A DNA stretch of 11,747 bases from an uncultured Clostridia bacterium (GTDB taxonomy: Bacteria > Bacillota > Clostridia > TANB77 > CAG-508), in contig CARUQW010000048.1 of NCBI GenBank assembly GCA_949077355.1, positions 1 to 11,747 on the forward strand, in the 5' to 3' direction. Shown one piece after another: positions 5,942 to 11,747 of this stretch. Every line of letters starts with the position of its first letter. Position 1 is the stretch's first letter. The position numbers and the translations under genes are program-made. The notes beneath the pieces were generated by a model. It saw nothing but the letters and a program-made list of their open reading frames with translations, searched no databases and was not told the origin of the DNA.

Positions 5942-6295
5942 ATGAAAAATTTATTTTTGTGGTATCCCAAATGCTCAACCTGTCAAAAGGCGAAAAAATG
6001 GTTAGAAGATAATCAAATAACATTTCAAGAAAGGCATATTGTAGAGGAAACACCCAATAAAGATGAATTAAAAAAATGGATTGAACAAAGTGGATTGGAA
6101 ATCAAGAAGTTTTTTAATACAAGTGGACTAAAATATAGGGAATTGAATTTAAAGGAAAAATTATCTAGTATGACAGATGATGAAAAAATAGAATTATTAG
6201 CATCCAATGGAATGTTGATTAAAAGACCACTATTTGTTAAAGACGGAATAGTTTTAATAGGATTTAAAGAAAAAGAATGGAGAGAAAAAATATGA
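5942..6295 (+). CDS. ArsC/Spx-family thioredoxin-fold protein
   Basis: A 117-residue member of the ArsC/Spx family (the YffB/YusI-like branch often labelled arsenate reductase family protein). The N-terminal strand runs into a CxxC redox motif, YPKCSTCQKAKKWL, with Cys11 and Cys14. The family's later Arg-Pro, in LIKRPLFV (Arg95-Pro96), is present, as is the FNTSG segment (58-62). No ars gene is nearby, so arsenate reduction is not indicated by context. A general thiol-disulfide role or Spx-like binding to RNA polymerase are alternatives, but Spx itself is normally longer and not in pyr operons. The gene begins at ATG 5942 after a weaker purine-rich site, AGAAAGGAT. Its stop codon overlaps the pyrF start in an ATGA, so the two are translationally coupled. 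Family assignment is firm; function is open. Confidence 0.85.
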   Translation: MKNLFLWYPKCSTCQKAKKWLEDNQITFQERHIVEETPNKDELKKWIEQSGLEIKKFFNTSGLKYRELNLKEKLSSMTDDEKIELLASNGMLIKRPLFVKDGIVLIGFKEKEWREKI

Positions 6296-7218
6296 ATGCA
6301 ATCGACAAATTAATTCAAAAAATAAAAGAAACAAATAATCCAACTGTAATTGGATTAGACCCAAGATATGAAATGTTACCAAAATGCGTAACTGATAAAT
6401 ATCCACAAGACCTTGAAGGAGTGGCAAAGGCAATTGTAGAATATAATAAAGCATTAATTGATAACACTTATGATATTATACCAGCGATTAAACCGCAAAT
6501 TGCATTTTATGAGATGTATGGAATTCCAGGAATGGAAGCTTTTAAAGAAACTTGCCGTTATGCAAAAGAAAAAGGAATGGTAGTGATAGCAGACATCAAA
6601 AGGGGAGATATTGGTTCAACGGCACAAGGTTATTCCAATGCTTTCCTAGGAAAAACAGCAATTGGCGAAAAAGAAGAAACAATTTACGATGTTGACTTTG
6701 TAACAGTAAATCCTTATATGGGAACAGATTGTGTGAAACCATTTATAGAAGATTGCAAAAAATATGACAAAGGAATTTTTGTTTTAGTGAAAACTTCTAA
6801 TCCATCCTCAGGAGAATTACAAGACTTAAAATTAGAAAATGGAAAAGAAGTATATAGCCAAGTAACAGAGTTAGTAGAAAAATGGGGAGAAGAATTACGA
6901 GGCGAAAACGGATATAGCAGTGTAGCAGCAGTAGTAGGGGCAACTTATCCGGAACAATTGGAGCAAATTAGAAAAGCAGCACCACATACATATTTCTTAA
7001 TACCAGGATATGGTGCTCAAGGTGGAAAAGCAAATGATATTGCCTTAGGATTTGACAAAGAGGGATTAGGTGGTATTGTAAATGCATCCAGAAGTTTAAT
7101 GTGTGCTTATAAGTCAGATAAATGGAAAGAGCAATTTATAGAAGAAGATTATGCAAAAGCAACAAGAGCAGAAGCATTAAGAATGAAAGACGAATTAAAT
7201 CAAGCAATCAACAATTAA
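6292..7218 (+). CDS. pyrF: orotidine 5'-phosphate decarboxylase (subfamily 2)
   Basis: PyrF decarboxylates OMP to UMP, the last step of the pathway. The 308-residue length and motifs fit the longer subfamily 2 enzymes: VIGLDPRYEMLP (19-30), IPAIKPQIAFYE (63-74) and the catalytic DxKRxD signature in ADIKRGDIGSTAQGY (Asp101, Lys103, Asp106). VTVNPYMGTD follows, and the C-terminal phosphate-binding region is FLIPGYGAQGG plus NASRSLM. The start is ATG 6292, overlapping the preceding stop (ATGA), with GGAGAG eight bases upstream inside the ArsC-like gene. An in-frame ATG at 6277 lacks a ribosome site. It is followed 14 bases later by pyrK. Confidence 0.96.
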   Translation: MNAIDKLIQKIKETNNPTVIGLDPRYEMLPKCVTDKYPQDLEGVAKAIVEYNKALIDNTYDIIPAIKPQIAFYEMYGIPGMEAFKETCRYAKEKGMVVIADIKRGDIGSTAQGYSNAFLGKTAIGEKEETIYDVDFVTVNPYMGTDCVKPFIEDCKKYDKGIFVLVKTSNPSSGELQDLKLENGKEVYSQVTELVEKWGEELRGENGYSSVAAVVGATYPEQLEQIRKAAPHTYFLIPGYGAQGGKANDIALGFDKEGLGGIVNASRSLMCAYKSDKWKEQFIEEDYAKATRAEALRMKDELNQAINN

Positions 7219-7232
7219 AAGGAGGAAAATAT

Positions 7233-8015
7233 ATGGCAGAGCAACTATTCGCAGAATTAGTAAAAAAGGAACAATTAAAACCAGATTTATTTAAATTTAG
7301 TGTAAAGGCACCAAGTATTGTAAAAAATGCAAGACCAGGTAATTTTATAGAAATCAGAATAACTGACCAGACAGAACCATTTTTAAGAAGACCTATTAGC
7401 ATTTATAATTTAGATAGAGAAAATGGTATTTTAGAATTTATATTTCAAGTAAAAGGAAAAGGAACTGATATTTTAGCGAAAAGAGAAGTGGGAAAGAAAA
7501 TTGATATCATAGGACCAATTGGCTATGGAACATTTAAATATGAAGATTATCAAAAGATAGCAATTATTGGTGGAGGAATAGGAGTATTTCCATTATATGA
7601 ATTAGCTAAATGCGCTAAAGCTGATAACAAGAAAGTTTCTACTTATTTAGGATTTAGAAGCAAAGATTTTGTTGTATTGGAAAAAGAATTTGAACAAGTA
7701 TCAGATACACTTGTTGTGACAACAGATGATGGAAGTTATGCTAAAAAAGGATTTGCGATTAATTATCTAAAAGAAGATATAGAAGCGGAAAAAGTAGATG
7801 CGATTTATGCTTGTGGACCTTTACCAATGTTAAAAAAATTAGCCATTGAAAAAGACATTCCATGTCAAATTTCTTTGGAAGAAAAAATGGCATGTGGTTT
7901 AGGGGTATGTCTAGGTTGTGCTGTGAAGACAGCAAAAAGTCCAGCAGATGCTCCAGAATATTGGCATGTTTGTAAAGCGGGACCTGTATTTAATGCCAAA
8001 GATGTAGAAATTTAG
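7233..8015 (+). CDS. pyrK: dihydroorotate dehydrogenase B, FAD/[2Fe-2S] electron-transfer subunit
   Basis: PyrK carries electrons from the FMN of PyrD to NAD+ through a [2Fe-2S] cluster and FAD, forming the heterotetrameric class 1B enzyme. The 260 residues match the family. The ferredoxin-reductase FAD motif is RRPISIYN (52-59). GGGIGVFPLYELAK (113-126) and CGPLPML (194-200) are the NAD-binding half. The cluster cysteines are Cys221, Cys226, Cys229 and Cys247 (ACGLGVCLGC, then WHVC). The start at ATG 7233 follows AAAAGGAGGAAAA. An upstream in-frame start at 7122 is rejected, as it lies inside pyrF and has no ribosome site. Partner pyrD is one gene downstream rather than adjacent. Confidence 0.97.
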   Translation: MAEQLFAELVKKEQLKPDLFKFSVKAPSIVKNARPGNFIEIRITDQTEPFLRRPISIYNLDRENGILEFIFQVKGKGTDILAKREVGKKIDIIGPIGYGTFKYEDYQKIAIIGGGIGVFPLYELAKCAKADNKKVSTYLGFRSKDFVVLEKEFEQVSDTLVVTTDDGSYAKKGFAINYLKEDIEAEKVDAIYACGPLPMLKKLAIEKDIPCQISLEEKMACGLGVCLGCAVKTAKSPADAPEYWHVCKAGPVFNAKDVEI

Positions 8016-8038
8016 AAAGAACCCAAAGGAGTAATAAA

Positions 8039-8545
8039 ATGCCAAGCTTTAATATACATATAGCAATAGCAAGTGAATATATAAAATATCACCCAGGAGA
8101 AATTAAAAATCAAGAAGAATTTATGAGAGGAACAATTGCCCCCGATTTAAGTGAAAATAAATATAAAAGCCATTTTGATAATTATGCCGAGAGACATAAT
8201 GGATTATCTGAATTTTTAGACCAAAACCAAATTGATATAACATCAGATTATGGAAAAGGATATTTTTTGCATTTAGTAACAGATGAACTATTTTATCATA
8301 AGGTATTTGAAAAAGAACATGATGAAGTAAATAAACTAAATACCACATTTCATCATGATTGGGATTGTCTTAATAAACTTATTATAAATGAATATAAAAT
8401 AGAAGGATATATGAACAGAATATTAGAAGAAAAGACACAATTTCTTGATTTTGAAAAGGTAAAAAAATTTATTAATCAATTAAGCAAAATAACGATAGAA
8501 GAACAGATTCATGAAATAAAAAATAATGGAAATCCAATTATATAA
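8039..8545 (+). CDS. zinc-dependent phospholipase C/S1-P1-like protein inside the pyr operon
   Basis: A 168-residue helical protein whose spaced His/Asp pattern recalls the zinc-dependent phospholipase C-like family. Candidate metal ligands are His7 (FNIHIAIA), Asp36 (GTIAPDL), His45 (YKSHFDN), His78 and Asp82 (YFLHLVTDELFYH), and His105/His106/Asp107 (FHHDWD). The APDL and LHLVTDELFYH blocks are the strongest signs. There is no signal peptide, so unlike secreted phospholipase C it should work in the cytoplasm. The same fold class includes P1-type nucleases, so a nucleotide or phosphoester substrate would suit the operon, but that is inference. The start at ATG 8039 follows AAAGGAG. It sits between pyrK and pyrD, with 23 and 10 bases of spacing. 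The fold is moderately sure; the substrate is unknown. Confidence 0.62.
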   Translation: MPSFNIHIAIASEYIKYHPGEIKNQEEFMRGTIAPDLSENKYKSHFDNYAERHNGLSEFLDQNQIDITSDYGKGYFLHLVTDELFYHKVFEKEHDEVNKLNTTFHHDWDCLNKLIINEYKIEGYMNRILEEKTQFLDFEKVKKFINQLSKITIEEQIHEIKNNGNPII

Positions 8546-8555
8546 GGAGGAAAAA

Positions 8556-9464
8556 ATGAATACACAAGTAAATCTAGCAGGAATAAAAATGAAAAATCCT
8601 GTAACAGTAGCATCAGGAACATTTGGATATGGGAGAGAATTCAGCAACTTTTTTGACCTAAGTAAATTAGGTGGAATTATTACAAAAGGAACATCCTTAA
8701 AACCAAGAAGCGGAAACAAACCTTCCCGAGTTTATGAAACTCCAAGTGGAATGCTAAATAGTATAGGACTACAAAATCCAGGAGTAGAATATTTTGCACA
8801 AAACGATTTACCATTTTTAAGAAAATTTGATACAGCCATTATTGTAAATGCTTGTGGAAGTAGTGTGGAAGAATATGTAGAACTTTGTAAAGTATTGAAT
8901 ACACTAGATATTGATGGTGTTGAACTAAATCTATCTTGTCCAAATGTAAAAGCAGGATGTATGGCATTTGGAAATACTTATGAAGGAGTAAAACAAGTGA
9001 CTTCTGAAGTAAGAAAAGTATTAGACAAACCACTTATTGTAAAATTAACACCAAATGTTACCGACATTGCTTCTATTGCAAAAGCAGTAGAAGATGCAGG
9101 GGCAGATGGCGTATCTTTGATTAATACTTTGTTAGGAATGAAAATTGATATAGATAAAAGAAGACCTGTTCTTGCTAATAATACAGGTGGACTTTCTGGA
9201 CCAGCAATAAAGCCAGTAGCTGTTCGTATGGTTTATCAAGTAGCACAAGCAGTTAATATTCCTATTTTAGGAATGGGAGGAATTGTTAATGGAGAAGATG
9301 CAATTGAATTTATGCTAGCAGGAGCAAATGCCATTTCGATTGGTGCTGGAAATTTTATTAATCCATACACGAGTGTTAATACAGTAGATGGAATTGAAAA
9401 TTATATGAAAAAGCATCAGATTGAAGATATTAATAGTATTGTGGGAACTGTTGAAATGAATTAA
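8556..9464 (+). CDS. pyrD: dihydroorotate dehydrogenase, class 1B catalytic subunit
   Basis: PyrD oxidises dihydroorotate to orotate at an FMN centre and hands electrons to PyrK. The 302-residue length and motifs fit class 1B: ASGTFGYGREF (19-29), KGTSLKPRSGN (44-54), NSIGLQNPG (68-76), and the active-site NLSCPNV with catalytic base Cys128. VKLTPNVTD (162-170), NTGGLSGPAIKP and GMGGIVNGEDAIEFMLAGA follow, the last two forming FMN phosphate contacts. An extra cysteine (Cys135) replaces one glycine of the usual VKxGG. The start is ATG 8556, preceded by AAGGAGGAAAA; an in-frame ATG at 8526 belongs to the end of the upstream gene. It is the last gene of the operon, ending 26 bases before the terminator stem. 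Confidence 0.97.
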   Translation: MNTQVNLAGIKMKNPVTVASGTFGYGREFSNFFDLSKLGGIITKGTSLKPRSGNKPSRVYETPSGMLNSIGLQNPGVEYFAQNDLPFLRKFDTAIIVNACGSSVEEYVELCKVLNTLDIDGVELNLSCPNVKAGCMAFGNTYEGVKQVTSEVRKVLDKPLIVKLTPNVTDIASIAKAVEDAGADGVSLINTLLGMKIDIDKRRPVLANNTGGLSGPAIKPVAVRMVYQVAQAVNIPILGMGGIVNGEDAIEFMLAGANAISIGAGNFINPYTSVNTVDGIENYMKKHQIEDINSIVGTVEMN

Positions 9465-9490
9465 ACAAAAAATCTATATAGAGAAATTTT

Positions 9491-9523
9491 AAAAAGAAGG
9501 TTTGAATAAAACCTTCTTTTTAT
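9491..9523. terminator. bidirectional terminator between pyrD and the DUF5684-type gene
   Basis: A perfect 13-bp stem pairs 9491-9503 (AAAAAGAAGGTTT) with 9509-9521, with a five-base loop. T runs follow on both strands. The right arm overlaps the stop codon of the minus-strand gene (9520-9522), so one hairpin serves both converging transcripts. Confidence 0.92.
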
Positions 9524-9960
9524 TTTTCTTCTCCAGCAGGTCCAACATATTCAGAACTACCAAATGCTAAAATCATATAAAAGATTGATGGTAGGAAGTA
9601 AAGACCAACAGCCCATCCAGCATCTTTGCCATAAGATTTAGCTAATTTGTAAGATAGGATAGCATTTAATGCAATTGGAGCAATCCATCCAATAAATGGA
9701 ATTACAGCGGCAAAATAAACAAAAATTAACCATGGAGAAAGTCCAGAAATTTTAAATAAAATCACAAGATTATAAATTGGAATGATGGATTTCCAACCTT
9801 TTTCTCCAGCTTTTTTGTATAATTTCCACATAGCAATTATCTGAATAATAGAAATTACTAAAGCGATGAATAAGAAAATCATCAAAGCACCAACTATTGT
9901 GGCAGCAAAAGTAGCTGGAACGCCATAGCTACCATAATAACTAGAATAATTGTACCCCAT
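9520..9960 (-). CDS. small multi-pass membrane protein (DUF5684-type)
   Basis: A 146-residue membrane protein with about four hydrophobic segments (roughly 17-44, 58-71, 76-99 and 115-134). The signature AMWKLYKKAGEKGWKSIIP (43-61) followed by an IYN, the KLAKSYGK segment (105-112) and the C-terminal GSSEYVGPA (134-142) match what I know of the DUF5684 family of small bacterial membrane proteins, whose function is not established. The N-terminus is rich in tyrosine, serine and glycine (MGYNYSSYYGSYG) and may be disordered. The start at ATG 9960 follows AAGGAGG. It is convergent with the pyr operon and divergent from the hydrogenase-type operon, so it looks monocistronic. No partner is suggested by context. 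Confidence 0.78.
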   Translation of the reverse strand: MGYNYSSYYGSYGVPATFAATIVGALMIFLFIALVISIIQIIAMWKLYKKAGEKGWKSIIPIYNLVILFKISGLSPWLIFVYFAAVIPFIGWIAPIALNAILSYKLAKSYGKDAGWAVGLYFLPSIFYMILAFGSSEYVGPAGEEK

Positions 9961-9987
9961 ATTAAATCCTCCTTTTATTTTTATGTA

Positions 9988-9993
9988 ATTATA
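9988..9993 (-). promoter_or_regulatory. probable -10 box of the DUF5684-type gene
   Basis: A perfect TATAAT lies on the minus strand at 9993-9988, 28 bases upstream of the ATG. The best -35, TTGACT near 10022-10017, is about 22 bases away, which is too far for a standard promoter, so the -35 is unclear. Confidence 0.4.
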
Positions 9994-10079
9994 TTCTCAC
10001 ATTTTTTTCTTAAAAAGTCAAGAAAGTAATATTAAAATTCAACAATAATTGACAAAAAATATAAAATTTCTAAAAAGCA

Positions 10080-10108
10080 TTGTATAAAAAAAATCGGTTT
10101 GATATAAT
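10080..10108 (+). promoter_or_regulatory. promoter of the NuoE/NuoF-type operon
   Basis: TTGTAT at 10080-10085, a 17-base spacer and a perfect TATAAT at 10103-10108, with TG at 10100-10101 (extended -10). A consensus TTGACA at 10049-10054 with TAAAAA at 10071 is a second, weaker possibility. The leader would be about 38 bases, ending in AAAAGGAGGAAAA. Confidence 0.72.
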
Positions 10109-10152
10109 TTAAACAATCAAGTAATAACATAGTATTAAAAGGAGGAAAAATT

Positions 10153-10638
10153 ATGTGTGAATGCGGATGCGAAGAAAATAGAAAAGATAAATTTATAGAA
10201 GAACTTTTTTTAGAATATCAACCGATTAAAGACAATTTAATTCAAATGTTAAACGAAATACAAGAACACTATGGATATGTGCCAATGGATGTACAAAAAG
10301 AATTATCAGAATTCTTATCCATTCCAATGGCAGAAATTTATGGAGTTGTTACTTTTTATTCAAGATTTTCACTAAAACCAAAAGGAAAATATAATATATC
10401 TGTATGCTTGGGAACAGCGTGTTTTGTAAAAAAAAAAAAAAAAATAATGGATCGATTATTAGAAAGACTAAAAATTAATCCAGGAGAAACAACAGAAGAT
10501 GGTATGTTTTCAATTGAAGAAACCAGATGTGTAGGAGCTTGTGGTTTAGCACCAGTATTTACCGTAAATGGAGAAGTATATGGAAAAGCTACTGTTCAAA
10601 AACTAGACCAAGTATTAGACGAACTAATGAAGTCATGA
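10153..10638 (+). CDS. NuoE/HydC-like [2Fe-2S] subunit of an NAD-linked hydrogenase-type complex
   Basis: A 161-residue thioredoxin-like ferredoxin subunit that, in this family, helps carry electrons between NAD(H) and the flavoprotein and hydrogenase partners. The helical N-terminal part contains HYGYVPMDVQKELSEFL (39-55) and IYGVVTFYSRF (62-72), both standard. The four cluster ligands are Cys85 and Cys90 (VCLGTAC) and Cys126 and Cys130 (RCVGAC). Two oddities stand out. A CECGC cluster sits at the extreme N-terminus (Cys2, Cys4, Cys6). Residues 93-97 are five lysines encoded within a run of 17 A, replacing the usual VKGAEK-like sequence without changing length. The start at ATG 10153 follows AAAAGGAGGAAAA. 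The next gene encodes the NuoF-type flavoprotein, but after an unusually long gap. Whether the complex is a bifurcating hydrogenase or formate-linked cannot be decided here. Confidence 0.92.
   Translation: MCECGCEENRKDKFIEELFLEYQPIKDNLIQMLNEIQEHYGYVPMDVQKELSEFLSIPMAEIYGVVTFYSRFSLKPKGKYNISVCLGTACFVKKKKKIMDRLLERLKINPGETTEDGMFSIEETRCVGACGLAPVFTVNGEVYGKATVQKLDQVLDELMKS
10428..10444 (+). repeat. 17-A homopolymer inside the NuoE-like gene
   Basis: Seventeen consecutive A residues encode most of the VKKKKKI segment just after the first two cluster cysteines. In this form the reading frame is intact and the spacing to downstream family motifs is normal. It is a likely site for replication or transcription slippage, or for sequencing error. 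Confidence 0.95.
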
Positions 10639-10668
10639 TTTTTGGGATGCCCTTAGCTGTGCGAACGT

Positions 10669-10720
10669 TAAGTGAGCTTACAGATAAGTAATGCCTGTAG
10701 ATGCGGAGGAAAAAATTGTG
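10669..10720 (+). repeat. 52-bp noncoding repeat, copy 2 (between the NuoE- and NuoF-like genes)
   Basis: This is the second copy of the element at 1-52, matching at 45 of 52 positions with only transitions. It fills the middle of the 117-base gap after the NuoE-like gene, is more GC-rich than typical spacers here, and is preceded by TTGGGATGCCCTTAGCTG. A stem TACAG (10679-10683) with CTGTA (10695-10699) is perfect in this copy, while copy 1 has a C-A mismatch. The GGAGG at its end opens only GTG-ACA-CAT-TGA. The downstream gene has its own AAGGAGG at 10744-10750, so the copy is not needed as a ribosome site. Confidence 0.75.
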
Positions 10721-10755
10721 ACACATTGAAATAACAGATAATAAGGAGGATTTCT

Positions 10756-11747
10756 ATGAAAACGATACAAGAACTTCACCACATAAAGGAAGAAAAAAGG
10801 AAAGAGTTAGATTTAAGAGTAAATACAAAGGCAGATACAAGAGAAAAACATATCTTAGTCTGCCAAGGAACAGGATGTACTTCATCTAAATCGCCAGAAA
10901 TATTAGAGACATTTAAAAAAATTCTAAAAGAAAAACAAATTGAAAATGTAAGAGTGATTAAAACGGGATGTTTTGGTCTTTGTGCAAAAGGACCAATTGT
11001 AATTATTAGACCAGAAGATACTTTTTATGCTATGGTTAAACCAGAAGATTGTGAAGAGATTATTCAAACACATATTATAGAAGGAAATAAAGTAGAGCGA
11101 TTATTGGCAAAAGATATTGATGGAACAAAGGTGAATCGTTTAGATGATTTGAATTTTTATAAAAAACAAAAAAGAATTGCCCTTAAAAATTGTGGTGTGA
11201 TTAATCCAGAAGATATTGACGAATATATTGCATTTGATGGGTATCAGGCATTAGAAAAAGTATTAACTCAAATGTCACAAGATGAAGTAATTGAAGAAAT
11301 TAAAGAATCTGGAATTCGAGGCAGAGGAGGAGCTGGATTTCCAACCGGCAAAAAATGGGAATTAACAAAGCTATCTGAAGGAAAACAGAAATATGTAGTA
11401 TGCAATGCCGATGAAGGAGACCCAGGAGCTTTTATGGATAGAAGTATTTTAGAAGGAGATCCTCATTCTGTATTAGAAGCTATGGCAATTGCTGCTTATT
11501 GTATTGGAGCGAATAAAGGATATATCTATGTAAGAGCTGAATACCCAATTGCGGTAAAACGTTTACAAATTGCTATTCATCAAGCAAGGGAATATGGCTT
11601 GTTAGGAGAGCATATTTTTGATACTGATTTTAATTTTGATATTGAAATAAGACTTGGTGCGGGAGCTTTTGTTTGTGGAGAAGAAACAGCATTACTAGAA
11701 TCAATTGAAGGAAAACGTGGCCAACCACGTGTAAAACCACCATATCC
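10756..11747 (+). CDS. NuoF/HydB-like NADH-binding flavoprotein subunit (3' end cut by the window)
   Basis: The first 330 codons of a NuoF-type subunit are present; the frame is still open at the window end. In HydB/HndC-type proteins this subunit binds NAD(H) and FMN and feeds an [FeFe] hydrogenase. Domain order: an N-terminal thioredoxin-like [2Fe-2S] domain with Cys36 and Cys41 (VCQGTGCTSS) and Cys72 and Cys76 (TGCFGLC), then the FMN/NADH core with GIRGRGGAGFPTGKKW (186-201), CNADEGDPGAFMDRS (216-230), and GAGAFVCGEETALL (301-314) with IEGKRGQPRVKPPY. The extra N-terminal ferredoxin domain points to the hydrogenase or formate-dehydrogenase type rather than respiratory complex I. The C-terminal 4Fe-4S region lies beyond the edge. 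The start at ATG 10756 follows AAGGAGGATTTCT. It is expected to be co-transcribed with the NuoE-like gene, since I see no terminator in the 117-base gap. Confidence 0.95.
   Translation, partial: MKTIQELHHIKEEKRKELDLRVNTKADTREKHILVCQGTGCTSSKSPEILETFKKILKEKQIENVRVIKTGCFGLCAKGPIVIIRPEDTFYAMVKPEDCEEIIQTHIIEGNKVERLLAKDIDGTKVNRLDDLNFYKKQKRIALKNCGVINPEDIDEYIAFDGYQALEKVLTQMSQDEVIEEIKESGIRGRGGAGFPTGKKWELTKLSEGKQKYVVCNADEGDPGAFMDRSILEGDPHSVLEAMAIAAYCIGANKGYIYVRAEYPIAVKRLQIAIHQAREYGLLGEHIFDTDFNFDIEIRLGAGAFVCGEETALLESIEGKRGQPRVKPPY

Noticed and set aside
5942..6295. Calling this gene a dedicated arsenate reductase (arsC)
   Set aside because: No arsenic resistance genes are nearby, and the family contains many members without that activity; only the family is claimed.
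7122..7232. An extended N-terminus for PyrK from ATG 7122
   Set aside because: It lies within pyrF in another frame and has no ribosome site, while ATG 7233 follows AAAAGGAGGAAAA and gives the family length.
10659..10700. GTGCG as a possible group II intron 5' end
   Set aside because: There is no domain V hairpin, no intron-encoded reverse transcriptase and no room for an intron before the next gene.
10659..10720. Resemblance of GTTAAGTGAG and following bases to the 5' part of an M-box magnesium riboswitch
   Set aside because: Only about ten bases agree. The conserved second half of the M-box is absent, and the downstream genes are not magnesium transporters.
10691..10729. Short reading frame through repeat copy 2 (MPVDAEEKIVTH) with a similar one in copy 1
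   Set aside because: Differences between the copies fall equally on first, second and third codon positions and change most residues, so the frame is not under coding constraint.

Overview
The window looks like chromosomal DNA from a low-GC, strictly anaerobic Firmicute, most likely an uncultured gut-type clostridium. The basis is AT-rich composition, almost exclusive AGA use for arginine in most genes, strong AAGGAGG-type ribosome binding sites, sigma-A promoters (often with an extended -10), a two-subunit NAD-linked dihydroorotate dehydrogenase (PyrK/PyrD 1B), and the start of a NADH-linked hydrogenase-type flavoprotein operon. The exact genus cannot be named from this sequence.

Layout. 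(1) 1-638: one copy of a 52-bp noncoding repeat leads into a short serine acetyltransferase gene (cysE). (2) 635-3114: a self-contained transcription unit of three unnamed genes, with a good promoter at its head and a terminator at its end. They encode a cytoplasmic leucine-rich-repeat protein, a transglutaminase-fold protein with an intact Cys-His-Asp triad, and a small helical protein with a basic tail. (3) 3154-4075, minus strand: a divergent orotate phosphoribosyltransferase-like gene with its own consensus promoter. (4) 4093-4523: a 91-residue orphan gene with its own promoter and strong terminator and with atypical arginine codons. (5) 4534-9521: a pyrimidine operon, pyrC - ArsC/Spx-like - pyrF - pyrK - zinc-phospholipase-like - pyrD, closed by a bidirectional terminator. 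(6) 9520-9960, minus strand: a small DUF5684-type membrane protein. (7) 10080-11747: a NuoE-like [2Fe-2S] subunit followed by the first 330 codons of a NuoF/HydB-like flavoprotein. Their intergenic gap holds the second copy of the 52-bp repeat.

How the genes work together. PyrC makes dihydroorotate. PyrD with PyrK oxidises it to orotate and passes electrons to NAD. The minus-strand PyrE-like protein is the local candidate for making OMP, and PyrF decarboxylates OMP to UMP. Carbamoyl-phosphate synthase and PyrB are not in the window. Two non-pyrimidine genes, one thioredoxin-fold and one probable metal hydrolase, are translated inside the pyr operon. NuoE and NuoF subunits normally carry electrons between NAD(H) and an [FeFe] hydrogenase or a formate dehydrogenase in fermenting clostridia.

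The items most worth a second look are the 52-bp repeat, the LRR/transglutaminase/small-protein cassette, the PyrE-like protein with a modified PRPP motif, the 17-A run inside the NuoE-like gene, and the orphan 91-residue gene. No CRISPR array, tRNA, rRNA, transposase or prophage gene was seen.
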